Assembly (NCBI GenBank): GCA_963818775.1
Contig: CAWFUF010000004.1
Location: 278,626-342,625, forward strand
Length of the DNA stretch: 64,000 nucleotides
Source: JAMXLO01 sp963818775
Lineage (GTDB): Bacteria > Pseudomonadota > Alphaproteobacteria > Acetobacterales > Acetobacteraceae
Direction of reading: 5' to 3'
A model generated the notes under the pieces. That model was not told where the DNA came from and searched no databases. It saw only the letters and a list, made by a program, of their open reading frames with translations. The translations under genes were made by a program, and so were the position numbers. Every line of letters starts with the position of its first letter. Within the stretch, counting starts at the first letter, position 1. Shown here piece after piece: positions 48,861 through 56,772 of this stretch.

Positions 48861-51244
48861 CGCCCCTCAAGGTGGGACTGGATCAACCAGGGGCCGCCGG
48901 TCTCACCGAGCAGCGACCGCAGATCGCGGCCGAACGCGGCGTCGATGACAATCGGCTTTTCCGGTGCAGCCAGATCAACGGCGTGCAGTGCAAGCGGGCG
49001 CCTCTCTAGTTGAGCGGCAAGTGCAGTTTCAGGCGTCGGTTTCGTATCGCGCGGAAGGCCGGTACGGAGACGATCGTCTTCGAGGACCGCCTGATCGTGG
49101 TAGCGGCGAACCTCTAGCCGCCGCCCTTCAATGCCGTGGAGGATGAGATTGATATTCACCTGCGCGTCCGGACCGCCTTGTGAAAGCATCGCGCGGATCA
49201 GCGGCACATAAGGGTAAAGCGGCACCTCACCCGCAATCGACAGCGCCACGGCCGAATGGCCCACGAGACGCAGCGCCAGATCGGCTCTCACACCCTCAGG
49301 CACGACCGCGCGCCAGCCTCGTAATGCCTCGGCTGCAATAGGCTGGTGACGGTCCAGCCGATTACCTTCCGGATCGAGGATAAGTCCTGACTTGGCGGGC
49401 CAAGGCGCGACGAGGTTTAATGCAGTGCCCGCGTCGATGTCTCGAAGACGGAGCGTCAGTTGTCCTGGAGGCACGCCCTTGACGGAAAGAATCATCTCGG
49501 AGACGTCGCCTGCGACCTCCGACCGAACTTCACTTGCTACCGCCGATAGGGTCAGCCGCAGCCCTCTTGGCAAACCGGTTACGGTCAGCATTGCTGAGCC
49601 CGCCGCCTCTTCGTTGACAGAGATCAGCGCTGCTTGCGGCAGGTAGGTAATGCGGAGGCGTGCCAGCAGTTCGCCCTGCTCGACCCATTCAACGATATGT
49701 CCTCCGAGGGCATGGCCCGCAAGCGGGGCGAAGCGTAGCACCCGATCCGGAAGTAGCCGCAAGCCAGAGGCACCGATCTCGCCGAAAATTCGCGGTCTGC
49801 CACGATAGATCAGGCCGTGATCTCGCTCGGTGCGCCAGCCCGGCAGGACCTCACCGACCGGAACGAGATGCGCCTCAGGCGCTTCCTCCAACGCGGCCGT
49901 TTCAATGCGGAAGCGGTGCTCCGATCCAAGTGAAAGTGGACCATGCCCGCAAACCCGCCATAGCCTTCCGCCTAGAATGGCTTCCGGTCCTTCGACCGAA
50001 ACGCCTTCTCCGGCGACCACCTGTGCAGTTTCAGATCCGAGCAGCCAGAGGAACGGTGCACGCGTTCGACCCGATCCAGGCTGGCAAACGAGGCGTGTCG
50101 GCTCGCCCGCCTCCGAAGGATCGGCCGCGCGCCAAAGGCTGGGCGCTTCCGCGGGGACAGGTATTTCGGGTGCGACAATGATCTCCCCTTTGGGCCGCCC
50201 GTCCGCGTAGGCGCCCACGACGAACGGTATGTGCGGCTCGAGTGGCAGCAGAGCCATGCCCTTTCGGCCCACGCGCCGGAGTTGCCATCCACCGTTATCA
50301 GGTGTCGCAGAGTAAACCGGCGCTTCGATTGCGGACGCTGCAGAACCCACCGGCAGCAGCCTCAGCCGCAAGTTGGCGGCCATAGGGAGCAGTAGCTCAG
50401 GCAGGAAGCCTTCATCATTCAGCCGTAAGAACCAATTCCAAGCGCCGGCCGGATTGCGGCGAAGCTCACGCAACGCAAGCGGACTGGTCGCGATTATACG
50501 GCCGTGTGCACTGCCGAGGGCGGGACGAATGAGTTGTTCGACGATCTCAGGTGACACCCGTAAGGGCAGTTCCGCTGCCCAATTCGGGTGGTGGCGGTCC
50601 AACCAAAGTTCGACAGCTTGCTCGGACAGGTCTTCGGGCAGCTCTGCGCGCAAGCGTGCCAATCCCAGAGCAAGTTCCGACAGCAACCGTGCGAAATCGG
50701 CGCTGCGAAACGTCTGTGGAAGTGTGGCGACCCAACGCAGTGCGATGCGCTCGGCGAATGGCGCCCCCTGCATTCCGCCTTCAGCCTCAATGTCGGCCAA
50801 CACTCCCAATACAACCCGCCGATAGAGCCCCTCCTGTGCCATAAGTGCCTGTGGCAGCCCGCCTTCCGCCATAAGGCTGTAGAGGAACATCCGCTGCCCG
50901 GCTTCCGAATGCCGAACGTAACGACGCCACCATGCCAAACCTGTCTGCACGAGCTCGATTCCCCGAGCGCGATCTTCCGCCAGGCCGAGGCCTTGGAAAA
51001 TGAAGGCCCAGGTTAGTTGGCCGCCTGGGAATGCCGACCTAACATACTCCGCCGCCCATATGACGAACGTTGCGGCCATCGGCACGTACATCCGCCCGGG
51101 CGCCATGCGAGAACGCAACGTTCGCGCAAGCTCCGCATGCTGGGTTGGCAAGATTGGATAGCTATGAAGTGGCCTTCCGTCCGGCCTCTGCAGCCCGGCT
51201 GCGGCAACAACCTCGCGAACCACATCTAACGGCGTGGCGTCCAT
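48764..51244 (-). CDS. DruH-like protein of a Druantia type III-like locus, N-terminal part (826 codons)
   Basis: 826 codons from the ATG at 51242-51244 (GGGGGGA just upstream). An approximately 300-residue alpha-helical N-terminal half (IMDATPLDVVREVVAAAGLQ; FPGGQLTWAFIFQGLGLAED; WWRRYVRHSEAGQRMFLYSL) precedes a beta-rich C-terminal half (LRLVGHSAVALSIAGEVPLY; VNINLILHGIEGRRLEVRRY). No enzymatic motif was found. Position directly upstream of and coupled to a DruE-like helicase, and the total size once the frameshift is corrected, match the large uncharacterised DruH partner; this is context-based. The last approximately 30 codons after SHLEG look like out-of-frame sequence. Confidence 0.6.
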   Translation of the reverse strand: MDATPLDVVREVVAAAGLQRPDGRPLHSYPILPTQHAELARTLRSRMAPGRMYVPMAATFVIWAAEYVRSAFPGGQLTWAFIFQGLGLAEDRARGIELVQTGLAWWRRYVRHSEAGQRMFLYSLMAEGGLPQALMAQEGLYRRVVLGVLADIEAEGGMQGAPFAERIALRWVATLPQTFRSADFARLLSELALGLARLRAELPEDLSEQAVELWLDRHHPNWAAELPLRVSPEIVEQLIRPALGSAHGRIIATSPLALRELRRNPAGAWNWFLRLNDEGFLPELLLPMAANLRLRLLPVGSAASAIEAPVYSATPDNGGWQLRRVGRKGMALLPLEPHIPFVVGAYADGRPKGEIIVAPEIPVPAEAPSLWRAADPSEAGEPTRLVCQPGSGRTRAPFLWLLGSETAQVVAGEGVSVEGPEAILGGRLWRVCGHGPLSLGSEHRFRIETAALEEAPEAHLVPVGEVLPGWRTERDHGLIYRGRPRIFGEIGASGLRLLPDRVLRFAPLAGHALGGHIVEWVEQGELLARLRITYLPQAALISVNEEAAGSAMLTVTGLPRGLRLTLSAVASEVRSEVAGDVSEMILSVKGVPPGQLTLRLRDIDAGTALNLVAPWPAKSGLILDPEGNRLDRHQPIAAEALRGWRAVVPEGVRADLALRLVGHSAVALSIAGEVPLYPYVPLIRAMLSQGGPDAQVNINLILHGIEGRRLEVRRYHDQAVLEDDRLRTGLPRDTKPTPETALAAQLERRPLALHAVDLAAPEKPIVIDAAFGRDLRSLLGETGGPWLIQSHLEGRCNGLWSGRHDQWLNRPAMLGSRATRSNGVTS

Positions 51245-51630
51245 TATTCCCCCCGCCAAGATTGATTTTTGGAAGGTGGTATCTCACCACCTTCACTATC
51301 GTTGCATATAGGATACGCTGTTGGCTGCGCGGTCTGCTTGTCCGCCGTGCTGGACTTCCTTTGTATTCGGACGGGTTGGTGTATTCGCCGTGTCGAGGCA
51401 ACACGATTAGCCCGGCAGATTTGGCTGAAATCGGGCCCTGCGGCATTGACCTAGATCAACGAGCCGCTCCTCGCGGATGAGGGGGTACGTGGGGCTCGCG
51501 TAGCGCCGCCTGGCGCAAGACATCCATGATGCCCCTGATAACTGGTTGATCGTCACACCCTCTCCGCCGCGACCCGACCCTTAGTTCGAGACCCGCCCGG
51601 ACTGCCTTCATGGCGAAGCTGCGCTTCTAC
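51245..51630. other. Upstream region of the Druantia-like locus
   Basis: 386 bp without a gene, more AT-rich near 51,260-51,330. It should hold the promoter for the minus-strand druH-like gene and the 3' untranslated part of the broken upstream gene. A near-perfect palindrome at 51273-51293 is annotated separately. Confidence 0.5.
51273..51293. promoter_or_regulatory. Palindrome upstream of druH-like gene (possible operator)
   Basis: A perfect 8-bp inverted repeat (51273-51280 with 51286-51293) with a 5-nt spacer lies 28 nt upstream of the druH-like ATG. There is no U-run on either strand, so it looks more like an operator or 5'-UTR hairpin than a terminator. Confidence 0.45.
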
Positions 51631-52012
51631 TCAGTCTAGTGCTGGCGCGGCATCACTACGAGCGAACAAAGAATCAATGATCGCCTTGAGGACACTGCGC
51701 CGTTCCATGATACTCTGGAGGGGCTTGAGAAACGCGGCATCCCAAACCGACTCGGGCGCGATATTCTTGTAGACAACGCGGACATATGGCGGCGCGAATT
51801 CGAGCGCGCCGGCGAAGAGCCGCTCGGCGACCCCACGCAGGTAATCCTCAATCTCCCTTCGGGTCGGCTTCGGCATGTATCGCGTGAGTTTCTGGGGAGG
51901 GTTTGCTTCCCACCGAGTAAGGTACTCGTGAACAAGCTTCTGTTCGAAGCTCTCCTTAACACTCGCAAGCTTGCCGACCACTGCCTTGTGATACGCCGTG
52001 ACGGCACGCTTG
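51631..52012 (-). pseudogene. C-terminal part of an unknown gene cut by IS66 copy 2
   Basis: About 126 codons read from the IS66 edge at 52012 to a stop at 51631: AVTAYHKAVVGKLASVKESF, HEYLTRWEANPP, RREIEDYLRGVAERLFAGAL and LFARSDAAPALD. It is helical and charged, with no domain recognised. The 5' part is missing. A reading of the same strand resumes beyond the IS at 54735-54912, so both are probably ends of one gene that preceded the druH-like gene. Any start codon now comes from inside the IS (reading outward through its left end). Confidence 0.55.
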
Positions 52013-52068
52013 GTAAGCGTCTGCCGACGACCGCGGCATGGGTGCTTCATCGCGATCCCTGAGCTGGA

Positions 52069-53673
52069 CTATTGTGTCCAAAGCCAGGGGAGCAGGGCGT
52101 CGATCTTGTGGATGGGATGATCCGCGATGCGTCCGAGAACGTCGGACAGATAGGCGTGCGGATTGATGCTGCTCATCTTCGCCGTTTCGACGATGGTGTA
52201 GACACAAGCGGCGCGTTGTCCGCCGGCATCGGAGCCACAGAAGAGGTAATTTTTGCGGCCGAGAACTGGCGCTCGCATGCCGCGCTCGGCGGCGTTGTTG
52301 CTCATTTCCAGCCGGCCGTCTGCCAGGTAGCGCAGCAGCGCGTTCCATCGTGTGAGGGCGTAGCGGATAGCTCCGGCGAGCGCGCTCTTGCCGCTGATCC
52401 GTTTCAGGGAGCCCTGGAGGAATTGCTTCAACTCGTCCAATCGCGGCCGGGCGTATTGGACGCGCGCGGCCAGGCGTCGATCAGGCGCCTGTCCGCGAAC
52501 GCTGGTCTCGATGACAAACAGGGCGGCGATGCGCTCCATTGCTTCGCGCGCGATCGGCGAGGCCGAGGCGTGGTGGATGTCGTAGAATTTCCGGCGTACG
52601 TGACTCCAGCACGCCACCTCGATCAGCGGCGGCGCGCCGTCCGGCGTGGTGGGCCGATAGAGACTGTCGAAGCCGGCATAGCCATCGGCATGAAGGAAGC
52701 CGCGGCAGCGGCCGAGCAGCGCCTGGGCGTGGATGCCCTTGCGGTCCGGCGAGTAGCGATAGTAGGCGGCCGGCGGAATGTCCGATCCGAACGGACGTTC
52801 GTCCCGCACGACCACCCACAGCCGGCCGGTCCTGGTTTTCCCCGTGCCGGGCGCCAGCACCGGGAGGGTGGTGTCGTCGGCATGCAGCACCTGCCCAGCG
52901 CGCACGTGGCGGCCGATGGCCTCGGCCAAGGGATCCAGCAGAAACACCGACTGACCCACCCAGTCGGCCAAGGTCGAGCGATCGAGTTCGACGCCTTCGC
53001 GAGCATAGATGCCGGCCTGGCGGTGCAGGGGTGTATGGTCGCAGAACTTTGCCACCAGAACCTGGGCGAGCAGGCCCGGGCCGGGCCGGCCGCGTTCGAT
53101 CGGCAGGCTGGGCATCGGCGGCTGCACGATCGTCTCGCAAGCGCGGCAGCTCAGCTTCGGGCGGATATGGCGGATCACCTTGAAGCTGGAGGGCACGTAT
53201 TCCAGCACCTCGCGCTCGTCCTGGCCGATGCGGCTGAACACCGTGCCGCCGCAGCTCGGGCAGGTGCAGGCTGCTTCGTGGGTGATGATCTCGCGCGGCA
53301 AGTGTGGCGGCAGCGGTTTACGGACCGGCTGTTGGCGTTCCCGCCGCTCGACGGGTTGCTTGGTGTCCCTCCTGGCGTCGGGATCGCCGACGGTTCCGCG
53401 CGCCTCGGCACCGGCATCCGTTTCGAGTTCGCCGATCAGCAACTCAAGCTGCTCGATCGCGTGGTCAAGCTTCTCGGAGGAGCGGCCGAAGCGCGCGCGG
53501 CGCAACACCGCCAGCTGCATCTTCAGCTTCTCGATATACAGCGTCTTGGCATGGATCTCGGCCGCATTGGCGGCGATCTCGATATCCTTGCGTGCCAGCT
53601 CTGCCTGCAAATCAACCGCGAGGTTGCGCAGCGCGATGGGGTCGTCCGGCAGTGGCAAGGTCGCTAACGACAT
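52069..53673 (-). CDS. tnpC: IS66 family transposase TnpC, copy 2
   Basis: 534 aa from MSLATLPLPDD (ATG at 53671-53673). It has the same domains and catalytic residues as copy 1 (HADDTTLPVL, HADGYAGFDS, NNAAERGMRA). It is three residues longer because of an insertion and substitutions in the linker after GELE (GTVGDPDARRDTKQPVERR versus DTAGDADAGQPVKRR in copy 1). It appears intact. A longer open frame upstream to 53781 covers the tnpB-tnpC gap and is not conserved. Confidence 0.94.
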   Translation of the reverse strand: MSLATLPLPDDPIALRNLAVDLQAELARKDIEIAANAAEIHAKTLYIEKLKMQLAVLRRARFGRSSEKLDHAIEQLELLIGELETDAGAEARGTVGDPDARRDTKQPVERRERQQPVRKPLPPHLPREIITHEAACTCPSCGGTVFSRIGQDEREVLEYVPSSFKVIRHIRPKLSCRACETIVQPPMPSLPIERGRPGPGLLAQVLVAKFCDHTPLHRQAGIYAREGVELDRSTLADWVGQSVFLLDPLAEAIGRHVRAGQVLHADDTTLPVLAPGTGKTRTGRLWVVVRDERPFGSDIPPAAYYRYSPDRKGIHAQALLGRCRGFLHADGYAGFDSLYRPTTPDGAPPLIEVACWSHVRRKFYDIHHASASPIAREAMERIAALFVIETSVRGQAPDRRLAARVQYARPRLDELKQFLQGSLKRISGKSALAGAIRYALTRWNALLRYLADGRLEMSNNAAERGMRAPVLGRKNYLFCGSDAGGQRAACVYTIVETAKMSSINPHAYLSDVLGRIADHPIHKIDALLPWLWTQ

Positions 53674-53740
53674 AGACGCGGGATACAAAATCGCGGGCTG
53701 GCGTACAAGGCCTGACGCACGCTCAGGGCGGCAATTTTTC

Positions 53741-54118
53741 TCAGCCAACCGCCACAGGTTTTCGCGGCACGTCCGCCGCAACCGTCCGCCGCCAGTCCAT
53801 TGCCTCGATGAGCAGTGTGAGCTGCGCCGGCGTCAGAACCATCTTACCGTCCACGATCGGCGGCCAGACAAACTTGCCGCTCTCGAGGCGCTTGGCGAAC
53901 AGGCATAATCCAGTGCCGTCATAATACAGCACCTTCAGATAGTCGGCCCGCTTGCCACGAAAGAGAAACAAATGGCCCGAGAACGGATCGCCATCAAGCA
54001 CCTGCGCGACACGTGCCGCCAAACCATCAAATCCCAGGCGCATGCTGACAGGATGACAGGCCAGATACACCTTCGTACCCGGCACCATCGGAATCACGAC
54101 AGGCTCCGCAACACGCAC
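53741..54118 (-). CDS. tnpB: IS66 family accessory protein TnpB, copy 2
   Basis: 125 aa, identical to copy 1 except near the C-terminus. It overlaps tnpA by 25 nt. Confidence 0.95.
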   Translation of the reverse strand: MRVAEPVVIPMVPGTKVYLACHPVSMRLGFDGLAARVAQVLDGDPFSGHLFLFRGKRADYLKVLYYDGTGLCLFAKRLESGKFVWPPIVDGKMVLTPAQLTLLIEAMDWRRTVAADVPRKPVAVG

Positions 54119-54600
54119 AGGACACGCCGCAGCGTCCGCTCATTGACGAACGCATCCACCCGAAGACGCGTCCCACATGGCAGGTCGATCTCGACCATCC
54201 CCGGGCGTTCGTCCATCGCCGGGCGCGCATCCGCACCGCGATCCTGCGGCGCCTGCCCCACCAGCAGAGCGGACGAATTGAGCCTCCGAACTGTACCTTC
54301 GTCCTTAGGCTCCACAATCGCGCCGATCGAAAGAAACCCATCCGCGGCACCAGCGGGCGGTGCATCGGGCTGTGTCTGTTGTGCAGACGAAGATGCCTCT
54401 GAAGTCTCAGCCGTAGGCCGCGTTCCAATCACTTTCCGCCAATTGAACACCTGATTCGAATTCAACCCGTGACGGCGCGCAACATCGGCAACCGACATGC
54501 CGGGACCAAACGCTTCCTCGACAATCCGCCGCTTCTCCTCAAGCGGCCACGAACGGCGCGAGACCTTCACCCTGTCGCTCGTCTCCGGCAATGCACTCAA
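54094..54600 (-). CDS. tnpA: IS66 family accessory protein TnpA, copy 2
   Basis: 168 aa, protein-identical to copy 1, with a helix-turn-helix at the N-terminus. The nucleotide sequence differs from copy 1 at only about one position (near 54,346), showing recent exchange or recent duplication. Confidence 0.93.
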   Translation of the reverse strand: MSALPETSDRVKVSRRSWPLEEKRRIVEEAFGPGMSVADVARRHGLNSNQVFNWRKVIGTRPTAETSEASSSAQQTQPDAPPAGAADGFLSIGAIVEPKDEGTVRRLNSSALLVGQAPQDRGADARPAMDERPGMVEIDLPCGTRLRVDAFVNERTLRRVLCVLRSLS

Positions 54601-54734
54601 CGGAACGTCCTATCCTGTGCAACCTGGCTAAGTGTCCACTACTCCTTGATGGACACTTGCCGATCCTCACTATGACAATGAAGGCTCCCATATCTTGTGA
54701 GCACGACGGTAGGCGGCCATCAGTCCACGCTCAC

Positions 54735-54912
54735 TAGCGGTTGAGCCTGCCTCGATCAGCAATGGTACCGGCGCGAACAACATTGTAACATCGTCAGAGA
54801 TCACTACCCCGATCCGTACGCCGGGTTGTACTCGGAGGTCGAACAAGCTCTGCTTGCTGGCCTGCCGCACCTTGTCGAGAGCTGGCCCTCCGTGCCAATG
54901 AAGATGAGACAT
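54735..54912 (-). pseudogene. N-terminal part of the gene interrupted by IS66 copy 2
   Basis: Minus-strand reading PALDKVRQASKQSLFDLRVQ, then PGVRIGVVISDDVTMLFAPV and LLIEAGST, which runs into the IS at 54735. Just upstream, another frame reads LKSKFPAAPCLIFIGTEG and would join it if one G were added to the GGG run near 54,889, suggesting a longer protein starting further right. The segment is reminiscent of PLD-like or P-loop-free nuclease modules found beside DUF1998 helicases, but I cannot assign a family. It is the likely 5' partner of the C-terminal fragment at 51631-52012. Confidence 0.45.
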
Positions 54913-54949
54913 GGCGCTGCCGGGAATTTAGACTTGAGGGCGCGGAAGG

Positions 54950-55426
54950 ATGATCTCGCACATGCCCATGCAGCAGACACCTGATGGCGAGGCTGGCGCT
55001 GCCGCCAGCGGAGGCCGTAGGCCGACGGTGGTGACAGCGCCAGCCTCGCCATCACCCGAATTATCGGACCGTCCGCGCCGCCGGACGTTCACTGCGCAGG
55101 ACAAGCTACGCATCCTGGCGGAGACCGATCGCGCCACGGCGCCCGGTGGTATCGGCGCGATCCTACGTCGCGAGGGACTTTACTCATCGGCTCTCACTGA
55201 CTGGCGACGGCAGCGTGACGCCGGGGCCTTCACAGCACTGGTTCCCGGCAAGCGCGGCCCGAAGGCTACCGACCCGAGCCCGCTTTCAGCCGAAGTGACC
55301 GCACTTCAGCGCGATAATGCCCGTCTGGCACTGCGCCTGACGCGAGCCGAAGCCATCATCGATATCCAAAAAAAAGTTGCGGCGCTGCTGGGCATCCCGC
55401 TGACGCCCAGCGACGGCGAAGCTTGA
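54950..55426 (+). CDS. IS3-family transposase OrfA
   Basis: 158 codons from the ATG at 54950 (the real start may be further in). A helix-turn-helix domain (RRTFTAQDKLRILAETDRA, LRREGLYSSALTDWRRQRD) is followed by a coiled-coil segment (LSAEVTALQRDNARLALRLT). It recognises the IS ends. Near the 3' end, A8 (55368-55375) in the codons CAA AAA AAA provides a -1 slippery site, with no stop in the -1 frame into OrfB, so an OrfAB fusion can be made. A 20-bp inverted repeat lies within the first codons. Confidence 0.87.
   Translation: MISHMPMQQTPDGEAGAAASGGRRPTVVTAPASPSPELSDRPRRRTFTAQDKLRILAETDRATAPGGIGAILRREGLYSSALTDWRRQRDAGAFTALVPGKRGPKATDPSPLSAEVTALQRDNARLALRLTRAEAIIDIQKKVAALLGIPLTPSDGEA
54982..55054. 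repeat. 20-bp perfect inverted repeat over the orfA start region
   Basis: 54982-55001 is the exact reverse complement of 55035-55054, separated by 33 nt. In RNA it would form a very stable GC-rich stem-loop covering early orfA codons, a layout suited to blocking translation from readthrough transcripts. Confidence 0.85.
55368..55375 (+). promoter_or_regulatory. A8 slippery site for -1 ribosomal frameshifting (OrfA to OrfB)
   Basis: Eight consecutive A residues give A AAA AAA G in the orfA frame. A -1 slip at codon 55373-55375 moves ribosomes into the orfB frame, which has no stop between here and the orfB TTG at 55423. Confidence 0.75.
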
Positions 55427-56436
55427 CCGAGGCTGTCGTTGCACTCGCACCCGCCCGCGGCATGACCGCCGCGGTCTGCGCCGCGCTTGGGGTGTCACGT
55501 GCCAGCGTCCAGCGCCGCCGCTCCCGCCTGGCCGCGCCACCGGCGATCGACCGCCAGCGAGCGAAGCCGACCCGGGCATTGAGCGATCCGCAACAGCAGG
55601 TGGTACTGGAGCTGTTGCATGCGCCGCGCTTCGCAGACCAGGCGCCGGCCGAAATCTACGCCAGCCTGCTCGATGAAGGCGTCTACCACTGCTCGATCCG
55701 CACCATGTATCGCATTCTTGGACAACACGGCGAAGTCCGCGAACGCCGCGAGCAGCTCCGCCATCCCGCCTACCGGAAGCCCGAACTTATCGCCGAACTG
55801 CCCAACCAGGTCTGGTCCTGGGACATCACGAAACTTATGGGACCAACGAAGTGGAGCTACTTCTATCTGTACGTCATTCTGGACATCTTCAGTCGCCGCG
55901 TGGTGGGTTGGTGCGTGGCTGATGCAGAGAGCGCCGCGCTGTTCAGGCCGTTGTTTGATGATGCCATTGCGAAACACAACGTGCTTCCCGGTCAACTCAC
56001 CCTGCACGCCGACCGCGGCGGCCCGATGAAGGCCAAGGCTACCGCGTTACTGCTTGCCGACCTCGGCGTCACCCGTTCACACAATAGACCGCATACCTCC
56101 AACGACAATCCGTTCTCCGAGAGCCACTTCAAAACCCTCAAGTATCAGCCGCGCTTCCCTCAACGCTTCGGCTGCATCGAGGACGCCAAAAGCTTCAGTC
56201 GCCGCTTTTTCGATTGGTACAATCAGCAGCATCACCATGCCGGGATCGGCTTGATGACACCGGACCAGGTCCACTACGGTCAGACCGATGCCATTCACGC
56301 CGCACGTCAGAACACACTCGATCGCGCGTTCCGCAACAACCCAGAGCGCTTCGTCAACAAACCACCAACACCGCCTGACAAACCAACCGCCGCCTGGATC
56401 AATCCACCAGCGTCAACGCTGAAGATCCAAGCCTGA
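55423..56436 (+). CDS. IS3-family transposase OrfB (rve integrase core)
   Basis: 337 aa. An N-terminal helix-turn-helix region and HTH_21-like segment (DEGVYHCSIRTMYRILGQHG) precede the rve DDE core: first Asp in QVWSWDITKLMGPTKWSYFY, second Asp in LTLHADRGGPMKAKA, and Glu in TSNDNPFSESHFKTLK. The C-terminus resembles integrase (HHHAGIGLMTPDQVHYG). The frame is intact. It probably acts as an OrfAB fusion produced by -1 frameshifting. Confidence 0.92.
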   Translation: MTEAVVALAPARGMTAAVCAALGVSRASVQRRRSRLAAPPAIDRQRAKPTRALSDPQQQVVLELLHAPRFADQAPAEIYASLLDEGVYHCSIRTMYRILGQHGEVRERREQLRHPAYRKPELIAELPNQVWSWDITKLMGPTKWSYFYLYVILDIFSRRVVGWCVADAESAALFRPLFDDAIAKHNVLPGQLTLHADRGGPMKAKATALLLADLGVTRSHNRPHTSNDNPFSESHFKTLKYQPRFPQRFGCIEDAKSFSRRFFDWYNQQHHHAGIGLMTPDQVHYGQTDAIHAARQNTLDRAFRNNPERFVNKPPTPPDKPTAAWINPPASTLKIQA

Positions 56437-56560
56437 ATGCCGATCCCGGATGTATCAAAGTCGTTGACACGTTCCGACACCATGCTGGGCCGATTACGAC
56501 GGGGTTCAGAATAGTCTGGACTACGACCACACTCTGGTCCCTTGATGTAGATCTTGTGGG

Positions 56561-56630
56561 GTGCCTGATGTGATGCTGAGCGAGCGGCGTGACCTAGCCG
56601 CTGCCGAGAGGTTCTTTCGACCGGGACTGT
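56561..56630 (+). pseudogene. IS6-family transposase scrap
   Basis: The reading PDVMLSERRDLAAAERFFR matches the VDVMLSxxRDxxAAxRFFR segment just before the second catalytic Asp of IS6-family transposases. Only about 20 residues remain. Confidence 0.45.
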
Positions 56631-56639
56631 TCCTGATCG

Positions 56640-56764
56640 GCACGACGCCTATCGCTCGCTCGAACTCGCCTCCGCCATCTACTACAGCTCGGCCACCAAC
56701 ACGGCAGACGAACTGCCGCTGTCACCGGACCATCCTGTGCGCGACGGCTGGGTCCCTGGCTGCC
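56640..56764 (+). pseudogene. C-terminal fragment of a Gfo/Idh/MocA-type oxidoreductase
   Basis: The plus-strand frame AYRSLELASAIYYSSATNTA then DELPLSPDHPVRDGW resembles the last approximately 40 residues of Gfo/Idh/MocA sugar dehydrogenases. The rest of the gene is absent. It lies at the border between the accessory island and the second ABC operon. Confidence 0.4.
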
Positions 56765-56772
56765 ATAGGACG

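Larger units (their letters stand above)
52013..54734 (-). mobile_element. IS66-family insertion sequence, copy 2 (complete, no TSD)
   Basis: 2,722 bp, same orientation and gene order as copy 1, with the same termini (GTAAGCGTCTGCC at the left, gctcac at the right). The flanking octamers differ (cacgcttg on the left, tagcggtt on the right), so there is no target duplication. It also does not share an outer flank with copy 1, which argues against the pair having moved as one composite transposon. Confidence 0.93.
54950..56440 (+). mobile_element. IS3-family insertion sequence (orfA-orfB)
   Basis: Two-gene IS with overlapping frames (orfA stop and orfB TTG as TTGA) and an A8 frameshift site. 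Exact termini and target duplication could not be recognised, so the ends given are those of the genes. It adjoins the right remnant of the gene cut by IS66 copy 2, so it probably truncated that gene's 5' end. Confidence 0.75.

Noticed and set aside
41962..51244. DISARM (drmA/drmB) assignment
   Set aside because: No adjacent methyltransferase or PLD gene was seen in intact form and the helicase is about 2,050 residues, larger than usual DrmA; Druantia type III fits better, though not proven.
52072..53667. 531-codon plus-strand ORF opposite tnpC copy 2
   Set aside because: Shadow of the IS66 transposase in the antisense frame.
37805..54734. Composite transposon formed by the two IS66 copies
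   Set aside because: The outer flanks (caacatat and tagcggtt) are not duplicates, while copy 1 alone has a perfect target duplication; independent insertions fit better.
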